Assembly: GCA_003228495.1 (NCBI GenBank) | Contig: QIDY01000281.1 | Location: 1 to 7,033, forward strand | Source of the DNA: Nitrospirota bacterium | Lineage (GTDB): Bacteria > Nitrospirota > Nitrospiria > Nitrospirales > UBA8639 | Direction of reading: 5' to 3' | Length of the DNA stretch: 7,033 bases | Shown: piece after piece, positions 1 through 6,304 of the stretch | Position numbering within the stretch: the stretch's first letter is position 1 | Layout: each line of letters opens with the position of its first letter | Position numbers and translations under genes: made by a program | The notes under the pieces: model-generated | What the model was told of the DNA's origin: nothing | Databases searched by the model: none | Seen by the model: only the letters and a program-made list of their open reading frames with translations

Positions 1-177
1 CCGTCTCGGGAAGAAAGCCGTGGCAAGAGAAGCGAGTTCGGTGAGTGTCGGTCACGAGAAAGGCCGATCGCGATGTTTGAGCAACAGGCTCCGTTTGTGT
101 GGACAAAGTCTGCTGAAGAAATTTTAAACAAAGTGAATCGTGCGCGATCAACACTTGATAATATGCAATCAAATTAG
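1..177 (+). pseudogene. IS630-type transposase, C-terminal remnant (runs off left edge)
   Basis: The frame open from base 1 to the TAG at 175-177 gives 58 residues. Residues 31-42 read PFVWTKSAEEIL, followed by a basic helix (KVNRARSTLD). This pattern is characteristic of the extreme C-terminus of IS630-family DDE transposases. The part before residue 25 fits less well. Frame 2 (LGKKAVARE, from base 2) resembles the preceding family segment better, so a frameshift near base 26-30 is likely and the copy is probably dead. The element should end 10-20 bases after the stop; CTAG occurs at 187-190 and again at 195-198. The family assignment comes from memory of the terminal motif only, since the catalytic residues lie outside the window. 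Confidence 0.55.
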
Positions 178-190
178 GACACTACACTAG

Positions 191-757
191 GTCCTAGTTC
201 CATTACCTGGTCACCCATAGCTGGGCTTTCAGCGGGGCGGTTCGCCGCATGCGATTCGGTCACTTCCTGGACAGCCCTTGGGGCTTCACCCCTACTTCTG
301 TCGAGAAGGCCAGATCTAACTGGTTATTCAGCCGCTTGTCGCTTATGAGTTCCGCTGCCTCCTGGCCACTCCTCACCGTTCAGGCCTTCATCCCTGCCGG
401 GACTACTATGCCCTCTGCTGACTCCTCCCGCCTGGTCAGGACCAATCACTCGATCCTCAGTCTTGCCACCAAGACAGACACGAGGCCTCCCGAGGTAAGT
501 TCAACCGCCTTCAGCGCACGACCGCCAGATTTACAACCCGCGCCCTTGATGGATACGGACTTCGCGAATCCATGCTCGCTCGTCCGGCACGGTATGCCTC
601 GTATCTGGTTTTTTGTCCATCGGCCCACGCCTTTGCTCCACGCTGCCTTCAGACCCCACCTCACGATGACGCCCTTGCGCTTCGCTATGACTTCACCTCC
701 ATCAGGTTGTCAAAGGGACTTGCACCCTCAAGCTGTACGGGCTCACGCCCGTGGCAC
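191..757 (-). mobile_element. Group II intron, 5' part (ribozyme domains and start of its ORF), 3'-truncated
   Basis: Read on the minus strand, the intron appears to begin at 757 with GTGCC, close to the group II 5' consensus GUGYG. It continues into a perfect 6-bp hairpin closed by a GNRA tetraloop (ACGGGC-GTGA-GCCCGT, 752-737). Next comes GGGTGCAAGTCCCT, a common domain I segment, and about 500 bases of structured non-coding RNA. Phrases inside it, such as GGAGGTGAAGTCATAGCG and GAGGGCATAGTAG, are ones I associate with bacterial group II introns of this type. The start of the intron-encoded protein follows at 263. The reverse transcriptase body, domain V and domain VI are absent, because the sequence turns into the IS630 end near 191-200. 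The intron therefore cannot splice or move by itself. The exact 5' boundary is inferred from the reading frame of the interrupted gene at 758-855. Confidence 0.6.
199..263 (-). pseudogene. Group II intron-encoded reverse transcriptase, N-terminal stub
   Basis: A GTG at 263-261 opens a frame reading VTESHAANRPAESPAMGDQV followed by ME. This resembles the unstructured leader of group II intron reverse transcriptases, just before the conserved block where family members usually continue with a run such as EVVERENL. Here the frame instead enters CTAGGACCTAG and stops at 174-176 after seven unrelated codons. About 22 codons of a protein usually above 400 residues remain, and no reverse transcriptase, maturase or endonuclease domain survives. 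The gene lies about 495 bases inside the intron, as expected for an ORF in domain IV. The stub is too short to assign an intron class. Confidence 0.45.
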
Positions 758-855
758 TTATTCTTCCGCAGACCTTTAAACGCCCCCGCGTGAACCGCCA
801 ACTCCTTCCAATTATCTGGAAAAAATGACCGTAAATGCTTACCTGGTTTAGCCAC
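758..855 (-). pseudogene. IS4-like transposase, N-terminal fragment interrupted by the group II intron
   Basis: On the minus strand, a GTG at 855-853, preceded by TTGAGG as a possible ribosome binding site, opens a frame beginning MAKPGKHLRSFF and continuing PDNWKELAVHAGAFKG. The pattern (D)NWxxLAxxxGA followed by a basic stretch (GLRKNK) is what I recognise from the N-termini of IS4-type transposases, where it is usually followed by a helical segment like xxLLRxLL. Here the frame runs into GTGCC and the intron, so only about 32 codons remain. The 3' exon is not in the window. The family call rests on this short N-terminal motif and no catalytic residue is visible. The gene was probably an IS copy that served as the intron's insertion site. 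Confidence 0.42.
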
Positions 856-1017
856 AAGACCTCAACTGTTGCATGGATAGCGGTTCAATCAGCAATGAAA
901 TTCCCAACAGTGGAGGTGAACTGCTCGCGAAACTCTCAGATGTTCTTTGGATACTCTGACCGACCCACGTTCGCATAGCATCGACTGGCCTCTGGTGCGT
1001 CAACCAGGTAAGCATTT
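833..1017. repeat. Perfect 16-bp inverted repeat (833-848 and 1002-1017)
   Basis: AAATGCTTACCTGGTT at 833-848 is the exact reverse complement of AACCAGGTAAGCATTT at 1002-1017, with 153 bases between. The left arm, read on the minus strand, is part of the IS4-like transposase fragment (codons for PGKHL). The right arm, read on the plus strand, also gives PGKHL in an open frame. A perfect 16-bp match this close is unlikely by chance. It could mark the ends of a small non-autonomous element, an inverted duplication of the transposase start, or a stem-loop. Homology does not extend clearly beyond the 16 bp on either side. Confidence 0.6.
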
Positions 1018-1046
1018 GACCATAATAGTGTCCAGTCTTCCTCCAT
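936..1046 (-). CDS. Possible small ORF, 36 residues, function unknown
   Basis: An ATG at 1046-1044 is preceded by GGAGGAG (1058-1052) with a 5-base spacer, an almost ideal Shine-Dalgarno arrangement. The ORF encodes 36 residues beginning MEEDWTLLWSNAYL and ends at a TGA at 938-936. It matches nothing I recognise and has no evident signal peptide or membrane helix. It lies just upstream of the IS4-like transposase fragment in the same direction but in another frame. A second in-frame ATG at 1060, in a different frame, gives a 70-residue ORF over the same bases (848-1060), so coding potential here is ambiguous. The good ribosome binding site is the only support. Confidence 0.2.
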   Translation of the reverse strand: MEEDWTLLWSNAYLVDAPEASRCYANVGRSEYPKNI

Positions 1047-1129
1047 GGGTTCTCCTCCATAGAATGTATACCGCTATGTTTATATTAGGGAACCCCCCTC
1101 GATAAATCAATAAACAAGTTAGCGCTTAT

Positions 1130-1189
1130 GGGGTGAAGCCCCGCCTGCAGAGCGTCGGTGTTGAGCCGCACCAGAGATGGTGGCTCAAC
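1130..1189. repeat. Two strong hairpins downstream of the phosphonate operon
   Basis: GGGGTGAAGCCCC (1130-1142) can fold with a 4-bp GC stem. GTTGAGCC (1160-1167) pairs perfectly with GGCTCAAC (1182-1189), and the stem can extend inward through ACC/GGT after a 2-base bulge. The second hairpin lies 50-80 bases past the decarboxylase stop at 1242, a plausible place for transcription to end. There is no T-run after it on the minus strand, so it is not a standard Rho-independent terminator. It may instead protect the mRNA 3' end or be a relic of mobile DNA. The rest of 1047-1241 shows no gene or recognised site. Confidence 0.4.
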
Positions 1190-1241
1190 GCGGCTTCACT
1201 CGTCTGAACCTTTTATCACAATGGAGACACACCGCCGCCAA

Positions 1242-2390
1242 CTACAAATTCCCCAGAAACGACATAAATCGAGCCTTGACCTCATGGGGCTTCAGTGTTG
1301 GCCTGGGAAGAGGGCTTGGTGTACCCGGAATAATTCGTACGTGAATAAAGGTGGGACCCTTTTCTGAGGAGGCGACGTTAAGAGCCTGCTCTAGAGCCGA
1401 CGGGGAGGAAACTGACTGGCTTCTCTTATACCCACAAGCTTGGGCAATGCGGTCAAAGGCGATGGTATTGGATAGTGTGCCTTGACCTCCAGTGGACTCA
1501 TGAATCTGATTGTCCAGCAATACATGGATAAGATTGGAAGGCTGAAAATGCCCAATAGAGGCCATGGCTTCCATTCTCATGAGCGCTGCCCCATCTCCAT
1601 CCAAGACCACCACCTTCCTTGTATCAGGCAAATGAGCCGCCAGCCCCAACCCTACCGAGGGAGCCCCTCCCATCGCCCCCACAATATAGAGATGATTTGG
1701 AGAGTCCCGATAGGCAAATAATTCTCGATTAGTGTAGCCGGTTGTGCCAACGATAACAACATCTTCTCCCAACATGTCACAGATCAAGCGAATCACATCC
1801 CCACGCCGCATGTGAGCAGCCCCAAGCTCCTGCGTCTCTAACCTACCATCAGGTGAACGGGATGGCACAGCTTCACCTGTTAAGGCATAGGACTCCACGA
1901 TACCCTTGGGCATAATCAAAGCATACGGAAGACTATTCTGCTGACTTTTCAGGACTGCTCGATCCAACATCAGCTGCACGGCTTTCGGTTCTTCCGGCAC
2001 AACCTCATTCGCCACTTCCATCAAGGAAAACATGCTTGGTGTAATCGGACCCATGAGTTCATGTTGGGGCTCATCGGAAATACCAGGCTGCGCACGCCAG
2101 GTACAGATGATCAACAAAGGGATTCGCAGAGGATAGGCAAGTGAAACCAGCGGATTCACAGCATTCCCAAGCCCTGAATTTTGAAACATCACCACTGGAC
2201 GCTTGCCAGCCAAATACGCTCCACACGCATAGGCAATGGCTTCACCTTCATTAGTTAGAGGGACATAGCATACGCTTTCATCGTCAATCACGTAATTAAT
2301 AAAAGGCTTCAAAAACGAACAAGGAACCCCAGTATAAAGATCGAGACCTAATTGTCTCCCGTGCTCAATGAACAGTGAAGGATGGAACAT
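1242..2390 (-). CDS. aepY: Phosphonopyruvate decarboxylase (TPP-dependent)
   Basis: This enzyme decarboxylates 3-phosphonopyruvate to phosphonoacetaldehyde using thiamine diphosphate and Mg2+. The step makes C-P bond formation effectively irreversible. The protein has 382 residues, the usual size for the family. The N-terminal pyrimidine-binding domain carries the TNEGEA segment with the catalytic Glu at about residue 48, then FQNSGLGNAVNPL (about 69-81) and the family-typical DEPQHELMG (about 106-114). The C-terminal diphosphate-binding domain has MGGAPSVGLGLA (about 240-251) and the GDG motif at 265-267, closing with DNQIHESTGGQ (about 293-303). The sister family, sulfopyruvate decarboxylase, is similar, but the adjacent PEP mutase settles the assignment. 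The ATG at 2390 lies 3 bases after the mutase stop. Its GGAG ribosome binding site (2403-2400) is embedded in the mutase's last codons, so translation is probably coupled. The expected next gene, an aminotransferase, does not follow. Confidence 0.93.
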   Translation of the reverse strand: MFHPSLFIEHGRQLGLDLYTGVPCSFLKPFINYVIDDESVCYVPLTNEGEAIAYACGAYLAGKRPVVMFQNSGLGNAVNPLVSLAYPLRIPLLIICTWRAQPGISDEPQHELMGPITPSMFSLMEVANEVVPEEPKAVQLMLDRAVLKSQQNSLPYALIMPKGIVESYALTGEAVPSRSPDGRLETQELGAAHMRRGDVIRLICDMLGEDVVIVGTTGYTNRELFAYRDSPNHLYIVGAMGGAPSVGLGLAAHLPDTRKVVVLDGDGAALMRMEAMASIGHFQPSNLIHVLLDNQIHESTGGQGTLSNTIAFDRIAQACGYKRSQSVSSPSALEQALNVASSEKGPTFIHVRIIPGTPSPLPRPTLKPHEVKARFMSFLGNL

Positions 2391-2393
2391 AAA

Positions 2394-4001
2394 TTAAAAC
2401 TCCATGGCCTCTGATAATATCTCGAGATCATCAATATCCAGCCAATGGCCATTGGAGTATACGACACGAACCTCATGTCCCCCACGAATGACGTGCTCAA
2501 ATAGGTCATTCATGCGAAGAGTATTGAAATCATCTCGACGGTGAAGTTCCTCAAGCGCCGTCTGAACTTGTTTCGCTCCCTCGACACTAAGCTTGACTAG
2601 CCCAATCCATTCGCCATCAGCTCGATCTGGAGAAAGAGCAGGATTCATCTCTAACAACTGCACGGTCTCCTCAAAATAATCCGTATCGTAACTTTTCGAA
2701 CACCGAACAAAATCTGTAAATCTATTCTGTGTATGGTTTCTTGCTGGATTTGAATCCACGCTAACCACAATATCCCCTGGTTCATTGAGCAACCGGAGTA
2801 GGATATAGTTTTTAAATAGAATATCCCCGTAAGAGACAATGACCGGCCGATCGAAATAGTCCAACGCCGTATACAGAGAAGACAGTTCCTTCGTCTGCTC
2901 ATAGTCTGAATTGACCACCACCTTGATGTCCGGAATATCAATGGTCTCAGATTTATATCCGCCCACAACAAGAATGTCGTGAATCTCGACAGCATGAAAA
3001 TGATCAGTTAACCGTTGCAACAGTGGTTTTCCTTGAATAGGCAACATGGCCTTGGGCTTCGCATCAGTCAACGAGCCTAAGTCTGCACCTTTTGACGCCG
3101 CTAAAATAATCGCTCGCCCACGCTCAGTTTGGCGGCTAGGGAGGTATGCATCTTCTGCGATTTTTAACGTATCTGCATCTTGCAAACGAAACACTTCTCG
3201 AACCGGTACGATGGCGTCTTCCACCGTCATGAGTGACCGCTCAATGTAAATATTTTTGGCAATATCCTGCATTGCCGAGATACTTGCTCGAACCAAGTGA
3301 TTAGCCCAAATCACCATACTGATGTGCGCTTCTTCAAAGATGCTGGTCGGCGTGGCGTAATACATAGTGGGAACAATGATGACCGGACAGGATTCTTTCC
3401 ATTCCTTCATAAATGCCAGAATTTGATCGGGCTTGGACAACTTGCTGTGAATTAGGACCGCATCTGCACCGGATTGAGAGTAGGCATGAGCCCGCTTCAG
3501 AGTTTCCATGAGTCCCCAGCCGGCAATGAAGGCTTCGACACGAGCCACAACACAAAAATCCGGATCCTGCTGAGTGTCTTTGGCTGCCTTGATTTTCCCG
3601 CAAAATTCATCCATATCTGCAAGAGGTTGTTGATCACCAAGAAAAGAATTGGTTTTGGGGAATAACTTGTCTTCGAGGCAGACCGCCGCCACATTGCGTT
3701 GTTCGAGTTTCCGGACAAGCCGGCAGACATTATTGAAATTTCCATATCCCGTGTCCGCATCCAGCAACAGAGGAATGGTAGTAGCATCGCTCATAAACTC
3801 GACAACTTCCAGGACTTGCGTCCAACTCGCCTCATTGTTGTCCCGCACGCCCAAGGAGGCGGAAATCCCTAGTCCACTTCCCCAAATGCCTTTATGCCCT
3901 GACTCTTCAACAATTTTGGCGCTGAGTCCATTATGCGCTTCTAGCAAAAACTCCAATCGATCTGATTGCAACATTCGTTTAAATTGTGTAGTTTTTTTCA
4001 C
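2394..4001 (-). CDS. aepX: Phosphoenolpyruvate mutase fused to a nucleotidyltransferase domain
   Basis: The N-terminal half (residues 1 to about 290) isomerises phosphoenolpyruvate to phosphonopyruvate, the C-P bond-forming entry step of nearly all phosphonate pathways. Its isocitrate-lyase-like barrel shows W40, S42, D54, D81 and D83 (metal), the diagnostic mutase loop EDKLFPKTNS (110-119) and ARVEAFIAGWG (153-163). The loop separates mutases from related lyases. Residues ~295-535 form an NTP-transferase domain: RAIILAASKG, K315-P-K317, YGDILF with D393, GEWIGL and WLDIDD near the C-terminus. Its Gly-rich loop departs from the usual AAGxGxRL (see findings). It probably uses CTP on a phosphonate or phosphorylated alcohol, but the substrate cannot be read from sequence. 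I chose the GTG at 4001 because it gives the family N-terminus MKKTTQ and has AAGGTGG 5 bases upstream. A TTG at 4016, overlapping the previous stop, would add five residues. Confidence 0.93.
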   Translation of the reverse strand: MKKTTQFKRMLQSDRLEFLLEAHNGLSAKIVEESGHKGIWGSGLGISASLGVRDNNEASWTQVLEVVEFMSDATTIPLLLDADTGYGNFNNVCRLVRKLEQRNVAAVCLEDKLFPKTNSFLGDQQPLADMDEFCGKIKAAKDTQQDPDFCVVARVEAFIAGWGLMETLKRAHAYSQSGADAVLIHSKLSKPDQILAFMKEWKESCPVIIVPTMYYATPTSIFEEAHISMVIWANHLVRASISAMQDIAKNIYIERSLMTVEDAIVPVREVFRLQDADTLKIAEDAYLPSRQTERGRAIILAASKGADLGSLTDAKPKAMLPIQGKPLLQRLTDHFHAVEIHDILVVGGYKSETIDIPDIKVVVNSDYEQTKELSSLYTALDYFDRPVIVSYGDILFKNYILLRLLNEPGDIVVSVDSNPARNHTQNRFTDFVRCSKSYDTDYFEETVQLLEMNPALSPDRADGEWIGLVKLSVEGAKQVQTALEELHRRDDFNTLRMNDLFEHVIRGGHEVRVVYSNGHWLDIDDLEILSEAMEF

Positions 4002-4006
4002 TTTCA

Positions 4007-4013
4007 CCACCTT
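4007..4013 (-). promoter_or_regulatory. Ribosome binding site supporting the GTG start of the mutase
   Basis: AAGGTGG on the minus strand (4013-4007) differs by one base from AAGGAGG and lies 5 bases before the GTG at 4001-3999. It overlaps the tail of the upstream gene's stop region, which fits translational coupling. It favours the GTG over the TTG at 4016, for which no comparable site is visible. Confidence 0.6.
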
Positions 4014-4747
4014 CAATTGTAAGTTATCCCTAACTTGGGAAGTATTTCCTGCTCTGCTCGGACCACATCCTCGGGAAAATCAATCTCGGTCCAAGGAAAT
4101 CCTCCAATGGTCTCATACCCAACAGGAACTTGGTCAAAAAACTCATGCAAAGCATCTTCATATTCACTGTCTATGTCTCCACTGGCAATACATTTCCCTA
4201 TAACCTGTTTCAGTTGGGGAAGATGCGTGGCAGCCACCTTAAGAAACCCCACCCCTTCCCCAATCTGATCGTAGGGCCTCGTTACGCGTTTGGTGAGTGC
4301 CACAACTCTCCCCTTTTGAGCCACGACCATACATTCCTCGCCCTGGTGTACCACGGTTTCATCCATAACCACGGCTGTTGGATGGGACGAGTGAACCAAG
4401 CGATGAAGGATCATAGGATGAAACAACACATCGGCATCCATAATGAGGATATCCGAATCCATCACCTGACTAGCTACCCAGAGCGATCCAACACTTCCCC
4501 GTTCATAGTGCTCATTCACGAGGTAATCAAGATTCGCTCCATAGTTCTGTCCCTCCAATGCCAAACGGATGTCTTCTTGCTGATAGCCTACCACCAGGGT
4601 GACTTGCGTGATCCCCAGGTCAGCCAAATTTTCAAGGTACCGGTCTAACAGCGACCGTCCCCCGATCTGTAGCAAACATTTTGGACGTCCCTGTGAAACA
4701 GTCAGGAGCCGCTTACCAACCCCTGCGGCGAGTATCATGGCCTTCAT
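4013..4747 (-). CDS. Sugar/choline-phosphate-type nucleotidyltransferase (probable phosphonate cytidylyltransferase)
   Basis: This 244-residue protein is a single Rossmann-like NTP-transferase domain. It begins MKAMILAAGVGKRL with an intact GxGxR phosphate-binding loop (G9, G11, R13), then RPKCLL (K23). A metal-binding D104-x-D106 sits in LIMDADVLF, and a C-terminal WTEIDFPED (219-227) probably gives the second metal ligand. Family members (LicC- and PntC-like) transfer a nucleotide, usually CMP, to phosphocholine or 2-aminoethylphosphonate. First place in a phosphonate operon makes activation of the phosphonate headgroup the likeliest role; a sugar-1-phosphate substrate remains possible. I chose the ATG at 4747 because it gives the canonical N-terminus and has GGGAAGAAG (4761-4753) upstream. 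A start at 4816 would add 23 residues unlike the family. The stop at 4015-4013 lies 11 bases before the mutase GTG. Confidence 0.85.
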   Translation of the reverse strand: MKAMILAAGVGKRLLTVSQGRPKCLLQIGGRSLLDRYLENLADLGITQVTLVVGYQQEDIRLALEGQNYGANLDYLVNEHYERGSVGSLWVASQVMDSDILIMDADVLFHPMILHRLVHSSHPTAVVMDETVVHQGEECMVVAQKGRVVALTKRVTRPYDQIGEGVGFLKVAATHLPQLKQVIGKCIASGDIDSEYEDALHEFFDQVPVGYETIGGFPWTEIDFPEDVVRAEQEILPKLGITYN

Positions 4748-4752
4748 TGATT

Positions 4753-4761
4753 CTTCTTCCC
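4753..4761 (-). promoter_or_regulatory. Ribosome binding site of the first operon gene
   Basis: GGGAAGAAG on the minus strand lies 5 bases before the ATG at 4747, or about 10 bases counted from its GGAA core. It decides for this start over the in-frame ATG at 4816. The leader between 4762 and the IS end at 4911 contains a small hairpin (TACTCC 4831-4836 with GGAGTA 4843-4848) and a direct repeat ATACATCCA (4808-4816 and 4852-4860). I could not find a convincing -35/-10 pair in it. Confidence 0.6.
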
Positions 4762-4911
4762 TTAATTTCTTCCGTAAGAAGTCTGCTAATCTTGAATGAG
4801 CGAAAGATACATCCAAATAGCATCATTTGCTACTCCCCCTTTGGAGTACTTATACATCCAGCGACCGACCATGGACTTTTCATTATCCAAACAAATCAAA
4901 GACTTAGTGCT

Positions 4912-6198
4912 TGCGCATAAATAAATTGAACCACTACGTGTCGGGAACAATCGTGTAATTCCACTCGCGGTGAAACTTGGCCGGCTGAAGCCGGACCTGC
5001 GCCCGCTCCAAATCAGAGATCTTCATTCCGGTGGGATATTTCTTCCGGTTCAGCTTCGCTTTAATCCGCGGTCCCGTGGCGGTGGCCGTGTGTCCAATCA
5101 AATTGATGACGGCCTCGTGGCTGACCAACGGACATCCCTGCCAGTTTTGTGTAATGAAGGAAAACATCCGATGCTCAATCTTGTTCCATTACTGGTTCCA
5201 GGAGGGAAGTGACAGACGGTGATCCGCAACCCAGTTACATTGGCTAATCGGCGGACTCCCATCTTCCGCAAACGTACCCGGTGTCCGTTACTCCCGCCTC
5301 CGTCGGCCATAATCAGCAACGCGTCAGCATCTGGAGACGTCTTGGCTCCCATCTGTTTCCACAACCAGAGGATGCTGGGGATGGAAAAGTCGGCCGTATC
5401 ATGGTCGATACCGACACTGACCCACCCGCTATTGTCGGCCACATAGTAGACCCTGTAGGGAATGATCTTACCCAGTTGTTTTTCCGCAAAGTCATGCACC
5501 AAGGTCTTTTCTGGCTTCCTGCCGGCTGCCGGTCCCGGCCCACACGCCTGTATTGCCCCACCAGTTCTTTCTTCATCGTATCGACGGAAATGACGGGCTG
5601 GCCCCGGCGTTGAAAGGCTTTCGTCTGTTTGTTGATGTAGGCGAATTGGTCGTTGCGATCAGGATGCTGGCGGCTTTCCACAGTCTTCGCGTTCGCCTGG
5701 AGACTATACCACATATGGTGCAACAGAACCGCCACTTTCCGGTCCCCAATCCGGTAGCCGCGGCGGTGTGACTCCCTCGCCAATCGCCGAGTGCTCTTGC
5801 ACGTCCAACGCAGGGGCGATGCCGGATCTCCTCGTATGCTTGGCTCGACCAGGTTATCCAACTCGCATAGAATATCGGGGGCGTGCTGGGTGATCGGCTC
5901 GCGCCCCCCTCCCGGTTTCCGGCTCCACCGGTTGGCACGGCCTTCCATTCTTCTTCAGCATCGAGTTTCCCCATTTCCGGGTGGATCGTTGTGCGCGACA
6001 TGCCGGTCATCTTGGCCAACAGCGACACCCCTCCAAAGGGCAGAGATCTGACTTTGGTGGCCGCCCACAAGCGCCGACCCCGTTCATCGAGGATCCTAGT
6101 CAGAATCCGGCACTTGTCCTGAAGCCGGCAGATAAGGCCCTTCTCCATACATCAAGTTTAGGCCTTTCTGTTACAAATTTTCAAGTTATTTATGCGCA
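4912..6198 (-). mobile_element. ISAzo13-type insertion sequence, complete by ends but decayed
   Basis: The element is about 1.29 kb and is bounded by inverted repeats. Bases 4912-4930 (TGCGCATAAATAAATTGAA) and the reverse complement of 6180-6198 match at 18 of 19 positions. The single transposase gene between them is in the minus orientation and fills almost the whole element. I see no clear target duplication, so the exact outer ends may differ by a few bases. The left end lies about 165 bases upstream of the phosphonate operon's first start codon, so the insertion replaced or separated whatever regulatory DNA lay further upstream. Confidence 0.75.
4934..6148 (-). pseudogene. ISAzo13-family transposase, broken by at least three frameshifts
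   Basis: Joined across frames, the pieces cover a full-length ISAzo13 transposase of about 400 residues. Piece 1 (from the ATG at 6148) has RRLWAATKVRSLPFGGVS and a helix-turn-helix SRTTIH. Piece 2 (from about 5935) has RKPGGGREPI, SPLRWTCKSTRRLA and the first catalytic Asp in PVISVDTMKKELVG. Piece 3 (from about 5525) has VHDFAEKQLGK, GWVSVGIDHDTA, the second Asp in LIMADGGGSNG and VCHFPPGTS. Piece 4 (from about 5188) has NKIEHRMFSFITQNW, with the catalytic Glu, and ends FHREWNYTIVPDT. The third shift is a single missing base after AGTAA near 5188-5191, where the family reads SKWNKIE. The catalytic triad survives but in separate frames, so no active enzyme is expected unless these are assembly errors. 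Confidence 0.85.
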
Positions 6199-6304
6199 TA
6201 TAGGGAATAAGAATTTTAGCGGGGCCCGAGTTTACCAAGTTACGAGTGTCACTTTTTCGTAGCATGCGTTCACTGAAGAAGTGAGGGCGTCGGTGTCGTA
6301 TGAC
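6199..6304. other. Short spacer between the two insertion sequences
   Basis: No gene is visible in these 106 bases. A small hairpin (TCACT 6270-6274 with AGTGA 6280-6284) lies just past the stop of the IS1634-type transposase. The left end of that element must fall somewhere here, but its inverted repeat cannot be identified because the other end is outside the window. Confidence 0.5.

Noticed and set aside
446..664. A 72-codon minus-strand ORF
   Set aside because: It falls in the middle of the intron's ribozyme region, upstream of the true intron ORF start, and resembles no protein.
249..779. A 176-codon plus-strand ORF, and a 73-codon one overlapping it, which could be called hypothetical proteins
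   Set aside because: They lie antisense to the group II intron's structured RNA. Similar open antisense frames over such introns are common annotation artefacts. The composition is low-complexity Pro/Ser/Arg and there is no convincing ribosome binding site.
1155..1195. Integron attC-like site (GTTGAGC ... GCTCAAC)
   Set aside because: The core motifs are in the wrong order: attC has RYYYAAC first and GTTRRRY last. No integrase or cassette structure is present.
1482..1721. Plus-strand ORFs inside the operon (for example 1482-1721, 3649-4203 and 4130-4648)
   Set aside because: They are shadows of the strongly supported minus-strand enzymes, with no recognisable content or ribosome binding sites.
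4748..4816. N-terminal extension of the nucleotidyltransferase from the ATG at 4816
   Set aside because: It would place 23 non-family residues before the canonical MKAMILAAG start, which has its own ribosome binding site. The extension is most likely untranslated leader.
4762..4911. Sigma-70 promoter for the phosphonate operon
   Set aside because: TATAAG and GATAAT hexamers occur on the minus strand, but neither has a reasonable -35 at 16-18 bases.
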